Shown here piece by piece: positions 15,047-30,000 of a stretch of DNA of 64,000 bases; the stretch's first letter is position 1; every line of letters starts with the position of its first letter. Below the pieces are notes generated by a model. It had not been told where the DNA came from, did no database searches, and saw only the letters and a program-made list of their open reading frames with translations. Origin of the DNA: Allacma fusca. Its lineage: Eukaryota > Arthropoda > Collembola > Symphypleona > Sminthuridae. The stretch lies in NCBI GenBank assembly GCA_947179485.1, contig OX359248.1, positions 47,812,847-47,876,846 on the forward strand. Direction: 5' to 3'. A program made the position numbers and the translations under genes.

Positions 15047-18000
15047 CGAAAAAATATCTATATATCCATTATTACACACGCTCACATGGAACACATAGTA
15101 CTAGATTGACATGGGTGGAATAATCGATGGAGGGTGGTATGGAGCAAAAAAAATGCAATTCTTTTCCTCACTCAGAAGATCAACATCATGTAGAAGAAAA
15201 GATCACCATCAGGAACTGACGGGGAGCAGTAAATTTGGGAAGTCTTTGCTGATGCGTGCGGAAAGGAACGGCTCGTTTGAAGGGAATAATACGAGATGCC
15301 GGAACCTTGGACACTGTTCGAGTGCCGTAACCCTTTTAGTGGTAGCACGATTGTCTACTCTGTAGAAGAAGATCCTTGCTAATGTGTAGCGGAAGAATGA
15401 TGCTATATACATACATACATGTGTATAAAAATGCTTTGGTAGTATTCTGTGTACCTATCTCCGGAGCTATCAAAATGACTCCGTGCATAAGTATTAAGGA
15501 TTGTAAAGCAGATGGAAAGGATGTTGATGAAGAAACATTATTATGGCTGTCTCCCATTCTGGAATCAGTGAGCAGAAGGGAATTCGCAGGAGTAAAAAAA
15601 AAAGAAAAAAAAAAGAAAAGAAGCGCTCCATGCTCTCTCCCCATTTTTTCTCATTTGTGACTCTCCGGTCGGACTGGAACGTAGAACTAATTTATGACTT
15701 GAAGAAATTAATTACTACAGTCTTGGGAGCGAACCATTCCGCGAGAAAACTTAAGGAGAGTGAGGGCAAAATAGATGGGAACTAATCACATATGATCGTG
15801 CGTGTGCTTTCTTCCATGTCCCAGTATTTGCTCTGTCTTTGTGGTGATTGTCTTGGCCCCGGCATGCATGCATGTACACAACATCTATAATTTATGGATA
15901 CATGCATATACATACATAGGTACTCTATACTTATATGTAATTATATAGTTTGGCGGAATAGGTATTCACTCATATAATGGGACTGTTGTGTATTTTATTT
16001 ATAAGGACAATCATAATAAGAGTAAAATTTGACTTGTAATGGAATCCTCTTTTGAGGAGAAAAATGAACATTGGGGTAAATGACACTGTGTCCGAAATAT
16101 TTCTCTCTCTCTGCAGAGGCTATGGGTATAAGGTATAGTCTCTTTGAGGGAGACTTCACTTTCTGTAGGTGAATGCAATGAACGTATTTTAGCACAGGCC
16201 AAGTTTGAAATCGTACCCTGATGAGCCGTTCCTTTTTTCTTGGAATTTTTATTATGTCTATGATTATAGTTTGTATAATGTATAAGTATAAGTATCTACA
16301 TATGTACATATATGGTGTATGGTGGTGTGGCTTGCGGGAAAAAACATTTACGAAGACGAAAAGGACTTGGAGGGGAGACTTGTGTATTATTACTATTATT
16401 ATTATTGTGGACATTTATAAAAGTTATTGCTGACGTTCATAACCCTGTGAGTCTAACATCTTTTCCTTGAGTTGAGTGTCTACAGCCCCATGTAGAGCCT
16501 TTTACATGGTTTCATATGGAATAAACCAGAATAAAATGATCATCAAGATTTTTTTCACTTATTTTTTTCCCTGGAAATTTCCGAGATAACTGCCGGCATC
16601 CCTCCTGATAAATATTTCATATTGTGCTCCCTCCTCTTACCACCACTCTGACTATCTTTCTCTCTGCCGTTCTTTCCCTTTTGTCTCTTTCGGTTACTTT
16701 TGTGAAAGATGGGGAGGACATAGTAATCCTGGGATCTTATTATGCAGGGACTGTGCTGGACTCGAGCTGAGAGCCCGGAATCTCGGATATGTTTAAATAA
16801 CAATTGTTCCTTTATAACTATGTACAAACGTGTAGATTTTAGAAACATGCATCTATGTATGTATCCTATGTGTGTATCTATGGAGCTGTAGCCATGGTAG
16901 TGTATGTAATGATCACTGGAGAATTTCTGCAAGGACGGATGAACCCGCTTATCTCCTTGACTTGAACTCATAACTTGCTGAGGAAGTCATACATTGGAAT
17001 CCCAGTGTAGTTTTCCCCAATGTAATGTCTTTTTTTTTGTTGAGAGAGAGAGAGAGAAAGAGAGAGAGAAATGAGTTGGGCTTAAGGAAAGCCCAAGTGA
17101 GGTCGTTTTTTACGTTTGTTTGATTTAATCTCACATTAGTGATTCTGATTGCCTCCCGTCATTTCTCAGGCATTTGGGTTTCGTTATTTTATTCTCCTCC
17201 CTCCTTTTGGCTACTTTTACTTGTGAGGCGGGGAAGTAGAAGTTATGGTAATTTTGTCTGTAAGTGCTTCAATGTATACCTTACCTATGTATGTACGATT
17301 ATTGAGATTTCTCCCTAGGGAGTCTCAGTTTTAGTTCTTCGTCCAAGGCGGGCTTCAGGATTATATTCAAAGAGGAGTGAGCTTTCCAAAACACCTCTAA
17401 GATTTTTGCACTTTTTTTTTTGACAGTGCCGCATATAGGGATGTGTACATACATTTGTACCTTGTTTGAACATAGGCGCTGGAGTATGAAGCGTTTGTAA
17501 GTATATGCAGTGATGTTCAGATCGGATTATTGTGAAAATTTGAAGGAGAGGAATATTCGGGGAGCTTCGACAGTATTTGACTTTCCCCTTAGATCTTCTT
17601 ACCTTTGACTACCGACCCCATTCTTGGCATCTCCTCTTGGTGGTAGATTTCAAGGGGAAGATCTGAGATTTTAAGGAAAAACTTGTCTTTGATCTCTTCC
17701 TACTAGAAAGAAGTAATCCGGGCTTGCAATTGTATATTTTTCTTTTCCTGTGTAATACCTTTTCTCTTACCTCCCAACTTTCTCTTCCCCATTCCTTTTT
17801 GTAGCCTAGAACGGAGCGGAGGACGTGTGAGTTTCGTTTCATTCCCAGCACACATTAAATTTACATTTTTTCTTATCAGGTTATAATTTTCCGGGAACTT
17901 GCTCAGTCTCTGTGAGATTGTTTGGGCTTACATGTAGGTACTTTTTTTTTCCACCCTGCAGGTAATATTGGATGGCTGAGCTTGGGCTCGGGTGTAGGCA

Positions 18001-21000
18001 TGAGATTTCCTTCACGTGTTTACACATTACTGGATATGATAAGCATAAATTGTTGGGATGTTTCCATTTGTTGTCATATATATATATATATAAAGGCACA
18101 TTTTTAATTTCATGTATAAATTTTAGAGTGGATACTCTCCTGTTATAGATACTTACATGTTTTTTATTTAAAATGCCTCTCGTAAGGTATCATGGACTTT
18201 GCCCCTATTCTACAAAGTGTTCGTATAGCTATTTTACATATCAACGTCAAGACTTTTTTTTTAACCCACATCCTCTCAGTTCGGTTGTGTACCGGGGAAA
18301 TTGGAATTCTTCATGTGGAATTGAAGATAATAAAGAAGGGCTTTGTACTCTTTCCAAGAGCTTATAGAATTCGGGTAATAATAATAAAATGTGGGGAGGC
18401 TCTTTGAGCCCTGACTTTTCATTGATATGGTATGGAGGGAGGAAGAATGGTAAAAGTACCATATGATGATGATTATGTGGGGAAAAAATTATGGATTCCA
18501 TACAAACTTGCGAATGTACGGAGTAGTGCTTGACTGTGTGAAAGTACAAGTATTGACATACTTATCCCTCTCTCTCTAGTCTCTCTCTCTCTCATCTCTC
18601 TCTCTCTCCCGTGGAATCTCGGAAATGGCTGATTGTCTGTTGACGAAATTTAGACGCTGGTTTATCTCCCGTCGGTATTTGTATAGCTTGTCGTAATTTA
18701 ACATGGTATTTACATTTTACAGAGGGAATGGATAAAATCTTTTATTGTTTAAACAACAGAGATTGTTGCTCGGAAGGTCCTTTCAGGAATTCGTTATTCC
18801 GTTGTTTCACTCCTCAAAATTCTCACGGAATATCGTAACAAGAGCTTACCAGCACTTACATATGTATGTATGTACCTACCTTGTAGGAAATTTAAAGTCT
18901 GGTTCTGACGGTTGAGGAAACTGAACTTGTATATGTATGATATGATGGTTTTAGTGAGCCCTGGAATAGTAGTACATGACTCGAGTTCGGAGCTCTACTT
19001 ATTTTGTGGTCACACAAGGAGGAGTAAACCAACCAATCCAATGTAACTAATTGACATGTTAGTGTCAGTGGAATTTTAATGCTAGAATTTCAAATGGAGT
19101 CAGAAGTTACTCTGGATGGGTGTTGGGGTAGGAGCTGGAAATTCCCTGGGAGCTGTGAGATGTTCCCGGGATGGTTTTAATGGTCGTTGTGCTATGTGTG
19201 GGAGAGAATCTCATTTGTCGAATTAACTGGAATATAGGGACTTAGTTTTCCGTTGTTATTGATGGATGAAATTAATTCAGCCGAGTAGTGTAGTATAGGT
19301 ATAATTATAGCATTTCCAGTGATTTAATCCTCCGTATATGTAGATAGAGTACATGCAATGTATGTACATATGTACATTTGTATTTACATGGATGAGTACG
19401 TATGTTAGTTATGGGTGGAGTGCTGTAGAGACATAAGGTCCTTTTAAACTGTACTTATGGCTTGAGACCCACTGGTTGTAGAGTACAGTTGGTTTATAAA
19501 GGAATTAACCCGAAATGGCTCAGGATTTGACTCTTATCAGGAATACTCCTACGAAGGGACAAATCAACATTGGGATGAGTAGGAATTTGTCCAGATATTT
19601 TCCCCTATGTATAGAGGAAAGGCATGCTTAAGAAGGAGGTCTTTGATAGTGAGAGTAGACTTTATATATTTATCTATACTTATATAGCCACACCTTCACT
19701 TTCACTATGAGCTTATTTCGGGGATATTCATGAGAAGGATTTAAATAGAGAGATGAAAGAGTCTCTCCCGAGTTGGCTCTGTTTGTTTTTGGGTGAAATT
19801 TTGTGACGCTTTGAAGCATCCCGGACCAACTCTTCATGTCAACAGCCTTGTATGAAATCAAATAATGAAACATGTATGAGGGAACACTGTTTGTTTTCCT
19901 CAAGTGCGTGATTGGCCTCGTGAATTAATGATTTTCATGTCGCTCTCCTTCTCTCGCAACTCTTCACTTCATTTCTTGCTTTTTTGCTCTCTCACACAAA
20001 CACACTCTACTATATGTATATTGATTATATGCATCTACATAAAGAGACTTTTAAGCTACCAGCTACCATGTAAGATATAATCCAGAGTCCCATAATAAAA
20101 TCCTGAAGCTAGCCTACTATGTACATGTATATTGACGGTGTAGAACCCCAAGTGAGCATCTGCTATCTATGAGGGGATCAACGTGAATATATATGCGAAT
20201 TTTCTTTTAAAGTCCAGCAGTGAGGATGAATCTCCAATACTGGAATAGGAACATCTACTGATGTTAAATTTTGATGCCGAATCTCCAAATATTTCCGTAC
20301 ATTCACCCACCGCGGGCGAACAGATTTGAAGAGACTGAATTTTGCTTCTTCACCGAGGATATGCTATTATGTATATTTACGTAGGTGCTTGTAAATAATG
20401 ACGTCGTTCCTTGTTGTGGGGGTAAATGGAGGATTTCTCACGAGAGCTTTTCCAGCCATTTAGTCACTTCCTTTTTTTCCCCTTCCATAACTTTAAGTCC
20501 AGACATGATGACTCTCTACTACTTAACAATTTTTACTCGGTGAGTTCCCAGTTATGTACGTACTACTACAAAAGATTGTTTCTCTTACTAAGTTAAAAAA
20601 ACTCAATTTTTGTCTACCCACTCCCTCGGATCCTTTCAAGCTCTCCAAAGTTTCTGCAATAGTTTTTTTTTTGAGAGCTGAGCTCCTGTAGGAATCTTGT
20701 GATTCCCTTTTTTAAAAGCGTCTATGCATTTTAGATTCCATTAAAGAAAGAACCTTTCCTAAGTTTCCCGAGAGTGAGAACTAACACGTGACTGGTGATA
20801 ATAGCATCCCGGCCGTGAAGGAGCAAATTTAGCCCTGTGCATTGGCACACCGATGTATTTGCAGAGACGTTGAGTAGAGCGTTTAGTTTTGGTGTACAAG
20901 ATGATAGATGCTCCGGTAGAGATGTTAATTTTGAAAATTTTGAAAGTAATCCACTCATTTTATTTTTATTGATACTTGCGAACATTGAATATATGTAAGT

Positions 21001-24000
21001 TTCCGAAATAGTAAAGTTTTGTTGAATACTCGTCGGCCACTTTGACTCTTCACCGATGGCTTCCCTTTGCGTGTTTTTAAATCATATTCCTGCACTACTA
21101 CTTATACCTATGGATAGCTGGTGTCATTTTTCTGTACTTATGGATACCTATATCTACCTATACGTATGTACACATGTGTGTATGTATGATGGGATGTTTA
21201 TGAAGACAGTAGCAGTTGGAAGGAGATTTGAAGAGACGTCATCATTACGTGTAATAGTATCATGATCATCATCTGCTGAAGAATCTCGTTGCTACAAGGT
21301 TATTTTGACCATCTTTGGGATGTTTTGGGTGCAGTGTCTTGGGTGTATTTTTGTGCCTGTTCAGGAGTTTCACAGGGGAGATAATCGTATGAAAGGCCTT
21401 CAAAATTATGCTTCCGTCTCTACTTGGCACAGCACTTTTACTTGAAGAGAGATGCCTCTCCTGCTACGGATTATATTGTAGTAATAGCTACTCCCTACTC
21501 TTAAGCCAGTCTGGACTACAGATGCATGTGCGTATGTACATATGTAGTTTATATGACGGGGAAGCCCATCCAGAAAAGCCGCTTTATTTCCATTAGTTAA
21601 TAATTTTTAGCATTTACGTCCACCATCGAGATACGTACGATTACCAAGTGCGCTGTTAGGACTTAATGGTACGGAGGTTTGATCCTATCTTTGGAGACGT
21701 TTCCATGGGAAGAGCTTACTACTATCAACGTTGGGGACGGCTCCACGGAAAGGGAAGGGAGCACACATATGCATGTTTCCTTACGAGGAAAAGAAATATG
21801 AGCCTTCCCGAGGCTCCTTCACGATCAAGAGTTGGGAGTTGTGACGGGAGAGACAGAAAGTCAAATTTATAGAGGTAACGACGCTAGGACATACTACTAC
21901 GTGGAGGAAATATCTTTTATGCACTATTTCCCGTCTGATAGGGAACTTTGTAAGTATGACAAATTTGGAAGACGGCTTTGGCAAGATGTAGATATTTGTT
22001 AGGGAACCAATCTTCCTGGCTGACTGCAGGCCCGAACCTACTACTAATCATAGATGAAAGAGAGGATGCTGGAAGGAAAGTGACTACTGGTCTTGGAACT
22101 TGGTCGATTACATGCTTCTGGCCAATTGCCTAGCACTTTCCATCTGTGAGTTTAATTTGGAGGTCTGATGGAAACCTGAGGGCTACGTACGTACATATAA
22201 GTACATCTGTCTCTATCTATATGTAGGCAATGATTAGTAAATCCGTGCCTTCGGGTTCTCGGAAACCTGTGTACATCTCCCTATTTACTATATATGAGCA
22301 ATTACATGTTATGGTTCTCCTATAATACACTATACTTATAGTATTTACGGAAAGGATTTGGGTCCTCCTATTACTTTCCCTTGTTCGTTCTTGTAGTGTA
22401 CATGCTCGTTTGGAGGTCATTGGAACATTTGTGGGCAAGCTGCATTTTGACCAAAACTACGTGCACAATTGTGTATAGGGGGAAAGTTTCCCGCATTCGG
22501 ATTGTGCACAATTGTTTCCAACAGACGTAGGACTTTGCCACAAGGATTTTGCGAGGATGACGATCGCCCATCATGTACATACAAGGCATGTTTGATGTAT
22601 CTACTTATACATAGAACTATAGACACTACATAAGTATCTGTACTTATGTGAGTTAATAGTGCCGCTCTGCCATCACCATGTATCCGACACTCGAATCTGT
22701 GCGGGATCACCCCGTAACGGACCAATGGAATTTGTGCGCACAAATGTTGTGCATATGTTTGGTGCAGTTGTGCACAATTTTTAATTTTTTGACAAATTGT
22801 TTCTGGCAACAAATGGTGTAGCAGACATAGTCATCCCTTCCTTCCTGTTAGTTTCGTCTTCTGGTTCCTGTAACCATAATTTTGGGATAAGGCTTATGAA
22901 GTATTGTGAAAATTAATCCGTATTAAATGTGGCACAACCCTGTTTGATGGAGACATTTTTGTATTGACCAAAACTCCCAGAATAAATGTTAGTCTTGGAC
23001 TCTCCTCATTGTCCACATTTTCCTCACTTTGCTCCCTTTTACAAAACATTTTTTTGCTCCCATGTGTTGCTAGCTATATGCTCATAATTTCCAATACGGG
23101 TGCTTGTCGGATGACGCAGGTCAAATAAAATTTCCTACAAATGTTATAGAATCCATGACATTGGTTTACAGGACTTTATTTATTTCACAAGCTGAATTAA
23201 TATGCAAGTTTTTGACAGATGACAGCCTGCCAACATCAGTCACTCAAACAAAAGCGTTAAGGAAAAAGTTTGAAAAAAAAAACTTTATGGGAGTATATAA
23301 AATTCTTGGATTTTGAAACCCTTGAAAAACTTCGACTTTGCTTCACATTGGTGAACCATGTGTGACCCCAACTTATTGACTTGGGCCAATGAAGCAAATT
23401 TTTTATAAAATTTGAAATAATATTGTTTGCTAACAACTGGGAGAAATCCAATTAGTCACACTCCCTTATGAGGGTTAGAGGGGAGGAGGGAAGGATATGA
23501 TCCACTCTGTGGATAGTTTATACAATTGTATGTCAATTTGTAAGTAGTAGGTGTGTTTTGTACCCATAAAGCACGTTCTGGAAGGTGTTAGTTCCTCTCT
23601 ATAGAATGTGGGTATATCAGGTATCGAAGTGTATATATCTTCTTCCTGTCTCTGAGATTTCCCAGCGCTAGTTTTCTCCTTCAAGTGATCTTGTACAAAT
23701 CATCGATGGATGTTCCTCTGATTTATTTACCCCATTGAAGACCAGTGAAGCACCCAATAAACTTACGAGCTGGTTTCACTTCCTCTGTGTATGTATTAGA
23801 TTGTGTGTGTGTGTGCTTTAGTGTCTTAGAATATGTCTAGAGATATTTGGGGGTATGGGAGTGTGAAGACACGTACTAGTATAGACACCAGTTTGTGGTG
23901 TGCATGTCACCAGGAGAGTTGATTTATTGCCAGGCTGCCAGGGTCCTTTCTCACTCTCAGACTCTGACTCGTTTTACTTGGAGGCTCCCTTTCTCCTAAC

Positions 24001-27000
24001 GATGTTGTTTACGGCTGGGTAGGTTCTCTCTCCTCCGTGAGTCAGGACTTGATGAGATGATTTTGTCAATTTCAGGATCCACGGGCGTCCACGGACATCA
24101 ATGACAACGACAGTGACCCCACGCCGCAGGACAATGGGGATAATAAGCACGGGACGAGATGTGCGGGAGAGGTGGCAGCCACAGCTGGAAATAACATTTG
24201 TGGGGTTGGGGTAGCATATAATGCCTCCATTGGAGGTGTGAGGATGCTCGACGGCACTGTCAACGACGCTGTGGAGGCAAAGGCCTTGGGACTCAATCCG
24301 GAGCACATTGACATTTACTCCGCTTCTTGGGGACCCGAAGATGATGGCAAGACTGTGGACGGACCAGGACCATTAGCCAGACGGGCATTCATTTATGGTG
24401 TCACAAATGTAAGTATGATTACGTATTTTCCCGTTAAGGATATCTACTTATCTAATTATTACACATACTTACATATATAAACTTCCAGGCATCTTCCCAA
24501 TAAAAAAATGACTATGTGTGCTGCCCATTAAGGAACATGACCATGTCATGTAGACACTTGTGCACGTACAGTAAAACCTGTATATAGTGACCACCTATAC
24601 AGTGGTCTCCTGTTCACAGTGGCCAATATCGTGTGTCCCCGTCATGCGCCCTATGTTTTAACATTACGTTAACCCTGTATACAGTGGTTTTCTCTATAGT
24701 GGTCCCCTGTCAATAATGGTCCCTGGTTTATGTCCATTCATAACGAAATGCATGCTTCGAGCTCTGAATACAGTGGTCAGCATTAAAAACCATGTGCACA
24801 CGAAATCGTTGCTCATAATTTCTATAGATTTCTAAGATTATTCTAGATTACGGTTTCTTAAATAAAGCATATTCCCGGTACCATACCTCCATACCACGCA
24901 CAGTTCAAAAACACTTTGATTTCCATTTCGAAAAATAGAGAATATTAGAATTATTGGAAAATCTCAAATTGAAATTCGTGTAGGCAGGATTGCCAGCAAG
25001 CAATGTTTGTATTGAATCTTGGAAGAAAAAATATTATATTTGTTTAAATTATATTTGCGGAGAATCTGCCGGCGTCAATAATAAAGTAATTTTACGATAG
25101 TTGGAAACTATTTCACCTAGTATTCAAAAACCATATTTAGAATTACTATATAGAATTATCGTTATACAGAATATCTTGCTCAACACAAGTTGAAAACTTT
25201 TAAACGGTCAAAAATTAATGAATATGTACAAAAAATGCGACCAGATGTCTTCTTAAACGCGTTAAAATATTCATTTAATATACATATATACCCTATATTG
25301 TGGTACATGACCACTATACTGAGTATAGTGGTCACTGTACATAGTGGTCAAATATTAGGTTCCCTAGAGAAACCACTATATACAGGTTTTACTGTAGTAC
25401 GTGCTTCCAAGTTTCTTCATATTTCATTACTGTTAAGGACCTGTCCCTGTGCATACAAATGTATCCACAACCTATGCAAATGTCGTGTGTGCTCTTGGGA
25501 AAGTGCTTTCCTTCACCAAACAAAGTAGGGTTAGTGGTTGGAAAGGCTGGAACAACCCAATGCTTTAATTAGGAACAACATTGGGTTTACATTCTGAATT
25601 CCCAATGTTTAGGTGTATTTACTCGGACTGGAATGTACACAAGAGGGTATGGAAGTAATTACATTTGTACATACAATGGTACTTGATACGATGAATAAAA
25701 TACAATGAATTCACAAATTAAATTGGTAACGTAATAAGTACTACATACCACCGCACCAAGTCCTGCACTTAGAATACACTTGAGCAGAATGTTTCATATA
25801 TACATAATTACATAAGCACGTAGAGTAAATAATAAGTTTAGACATGTGTCCCATCTGCCCACGGATAGGAACTTAATACTTGATTATATTATGCATTGTA
25901 TAGTCATTATGTATGTATGTAGTATGTATAAGTATACACTCACTCCCAGAAGTACACACAGAGAGTTGCGAATTCCGCCAAAACCAACATAACCATTTTA
26001 CTTAAACTATATGTTTACTTTGCTTAAAAGGTATTATTATTCCACTTTCACATTTACATTGAATAAGATCCTATTGAGGACGCCAGGAGCATAGGGAATA
26101 TTGTAGAAGATTTGGAAAATCCCTCTTGCAATTTATTCTGGAATGACAACATGAGTACAAATATTTTTTTATCATTTTAAAAAAATGTAGTAACAACGGT
26201 GGAGTTCTTCTTTTTTTTTTTTGAGGGAATTGGATGGAGATGTTGAAGGCTGGGTCGGATAAACTCCCACTGGATAACAGTTCCCTAAACTGGACTATTT
26301 TGTGTGGGCTTGTCGGCCTTTACTTATAAATTCTATATCTATACAGTATACATACTTATTTATAATTTATTGAATACATTAAACTTCTTGCATCCGTCTG
26401 ACGACCTCTCAACCGAAGCGCCTACTGTACATACATACATAAATACATGTCATGGAATTACTTTTAGAAGTTCTACCACTAAAAGCCTTTAGAGTCAAGG
26501 GGAGTGAGAGACGAAAATAAACATCTCAAAGAATTTAAAAGTGAAAGGGAAACTCTAGGAAATTTTGAATAAGCAAATACAAATTTTATTCATTTATTAA
26601 AATGTTTCAGAGGTTCTTTTTTGGTTTACCAATTATTTCTAAATATGACTTTTCCTTTTCAAATGATGTGGACAAGTCCGTGTTTGCTTCTTATCCGAGA
26701 TGAAACGATCTCTTGCATTATGTCTGCACCAAGCGAGGGAATTTACTAGAAAAGGGATTCCTGTCCGTTATTGCTTCTTTTTATGGTTGCGCTACTGACC
26801 TTCCAATTTATTGGAGAACTGGAGATAATTTTGGGGGGAGATACCAAAAGGGTAGCATATATACCCAATACCTTAGATACTGTAATGTGGATGTAGTCCA
26901 AACTCATTGCAAGGCCCGTGTCTATGTATTTTTGCTGTAATAGAAGGAAGCCCTAGATAGAGCTTTTCCGCAAAGATTTCTTTTGTGAGAGTAAAATCGG

Positions 27001-30000
27001 AGCCAGTCAGGGATCAATCAAAAGGAAGAAAGTAGTAGCGCTATTGTGTTGAGAGGATATGGGATGATGAGTCAAGCTAAATCCGTCTTCCGGAATTCTT
27101 TTGATGCCGTCGACTCTTATTATGGGTCCATGTACTTACTACCATTGCTGCATGACTATATATTTATGAGAATGATTGGGGATTGGGGCAGGGAATTTGT
27201 CTTCGAATGCTTATACAGTGGTCTACTTTCCCTCATTATTGTCACGTCTTCCATCGTGTTAACATTATGTCAGGAGAGTTCTTGATGTTGGGTACTGGTC
27301 CTCCTCCCTCCCATTCATTCTGAACCGTCAGACTCTCTGGTTGAACAGACCCATGGAACAGTACATGCGAGTGTATTATATGCTATTGTGAAAAATGAAT
27401 GGGACAGTTTGTGGAAAAATTCACTACCACAGGAGATTCCGTAGAAAGTGCTGGGCTTTGTTGATGGAATTGATAGAGCAAGTTTTGTGAGTGGTTCTCA
27501 TCTTTTTTATAGGGTCGGAGAGGCTTGGGCTCAATCTTCATCTGGGCATCTGGGAATGGCGGACGTCACACGGACTCTTGCAACTGTGATGGGTACACCA
27601 ACTCGATATTTACCCTGTCCATCTCATCCGCAACTCAGGGCGGCTACAAGCCCTGGTACTTGGAAGAGTGTGCATCCACTCTGGCCACCACTTACTCCAG
27701 TGGGACTCCAACCCTGGACAAAAGCGTCGCCACCGTTGATATGGATGGACGACTCCGACCAGATCATATCTGCACTGTGGAACACACTGGCACCAGTGCT
27801 AGTGCTCCCTTGGCCGCTGGGATTGCTGCATTGGCCTTGGAAGCCAATCGGAACCTGAGCTGGAGGGATTTACAACATTTGGTTGTCATGACAAGTCGCT
27901 CCCATCCTCTGGAGAAGGAAGAGGGCTGGTACGTCAATGGCGTGAATAGAAAATGTAAGTTGGTAACCGTTTCCATTGTTCTTGTCCCCCCTCCCCAATA
28001 TCGAACAACGTTTCGTCATCCGAGCTGCGTGCAAGACAAGTACTAATCCAAAGACTCGAACTTCAACCTGAGTGACAATAGTCACAATTATTTATTTAGA
28101 ACCAAAGCTTGAGCTCTCAATTATAATAAATAACTGAGCTAGAGTTTTAGTTAAAGCAATAATTAATGGAAGGGAGTAACTTGAACTAAGCTTTAAATTG
28201 AATTTGTATGAACATATATGTATACATGTATTAGAACCAAGCGGAGCTATTTGAGGAACTAATTTCAAAAATAGGAATCACTTTGAAATGTGCTTGAACT
28301 TTGTTTGACGGGACTTGAACTTAAGCAGAGCTCTGAGTTTTGTTTGTATACCTATATCATTGTATGTTTTCGTACTTATGTGTATCTTTGGAGGCTTGTA
28401 CATACGTGTTTACTTTATTTGATTGGGGAATATTTGTAATACAAAAGGAAAAGTTTTACAAAAGGTAAATAAAAAGTGTAAAACCGGAGCTATGCTGAGT
28501 GAGCATGAAGTCTCTCCAGTAGTTTACTACGGAGAAATGTCGTGCCAGGAATTAAATTTTGTGTATAGAGGGAAAGTTGTTGAGAGGCTGGTTTGCAAGG
28601 TGTTGAATAAGTTTGGAATGAGATAACATTGTGTCCCTATGTGGGCTGATGAGTTCTATTGTACAAAGTTTTATTGCTCTAAGGAAAGTAAATTGCAAGA
28701 CGAGCAATTTTATTTCCTTTATTTATAACGTTATGTGTACGTGTGTGTGTGGGCGTGGGTTTGGTATATTTAACAGCGATGATAACGATTTTTTCTTCAG
28801 TGTTATTATTGTTGTTTACAGTCAGTCACAAGTTCGGTTACGGGTTGATGGATGCCGGTGCCATGGTGGAATTGGCGGAGAACTGGGCTGGTGTGCCTCC
28901 CCAGCACATTTGTAAATCACGGGAAATTCGTGAAGACAGGGAAATCCCAGGGGCTCATCTGGGCAAAGTCAAAGTTTTTATGGATGTGGATGGATGTGCA
29001 GGCACCAATTCCGAGATTCGCTATTTAGAACATGTTCAGTGTAAGATCTCTTTGAGATTCTTCCCACGTGGAAACCTCCGGATTCTCCTGACGTCTCCCA
29101 TGGGAACAACTTCTGTCCTACTGTTTGAAAGACCCAGGGACGTGTCCAGCTCCAACTTCGATGACTGGCCTTTCTTGTCGGTTCACTTTTGGGGTGAGCA
29201 GGCTCACGGAAGGTGGACGCTAGAGATAATCAACTCGGGCAGTCGGCGTATTAATCAGCCAGGTACATACCCGTTGGGAACCTTTGTAGCTTCTGTAAAC
29301 TGTTCCTTGGTTTTATTTTACGCCGTTTCAGCAAAACTCAACTTTTTGTCTGGTTTAGTCTTAGTACAGGCTACATGGAGAACATCCATATAGGCACAAT
29401 TGACAATTGTTAGTACAGTATAACAGGGAAACTTTCTACTAAAATGTTTGTGAATTATTCAGGTGAGAACATTATTTGCTCCGGAAACATTCTTGACACA
29501 TTTCTTTCTATACCCATACCCGGATACAATGGTAGATAAAACGTCGCAATGACTGAACTAACTTGCTTTGCACATTTAGAACGACGTTACAAGAGTTCAG
29601 ACTCTCTTTTGTCACTTTGAATTAGAAACATAAGCTAGATTCACGTAGTAATAGTTTGACTTAACTTGACTCTTGTTCCCGTCAACTTTTAACTTTTGTA
29701 AGAGGAGAAGCTCTCCCTCGGGGGGACTGTTACTATATAGTAGGAGCTATCCTCTTCTCTTTAAATTCAGGGTAGAATTTCTCTTGTAATATTATTCATG
29801 GTAGCATGTGTTGACACTGTGCTGGTACATGTTCGGAGTGGTAATGAGTGTTTATGGAACGGAACGAGATGGTACATGAAGTACTTTATATAAATGTAAG
29901 GAATTATAATTATAAAACGAATATTCAGCAATAATAATTTTCTGTATATTGACTTCAGTCGATTATATGCTCCTTTATGTATGTATCATCCACGTTAGTA

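Larger units (their letters stand above)
12632..24075. other. Convertase intron 3, 11.4 kb, microsatellite-rich
   Basis: This is the largest intron of the window, falling between the Asp-bearing and His-bearing catalytic exons. It holds CT/GA runs near 13,705-13,728, 14,249-14,285, 15,019-15,046, 17,041-17,068 and 18,565-18,610. It also has a local cluster of the palindrome TTGTGCACAA and close variants at 22,461-22,777. Open frames here are short and low-complexity, and I saw no gene. Confidence 0.7.

Noticed and set aside
15376-15785. Two overlapping plus-strand frames, Lys-rich
   Set aside because: The lysines come from an A-rich stretch at 15,595-15,620. There is no domain, splice context or homology signal.
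28423-28626. 67-codon plus-strand frame in a convertase intron
   Set aside because: It lies between two exons that join perfectly in phase, and it has no motif.
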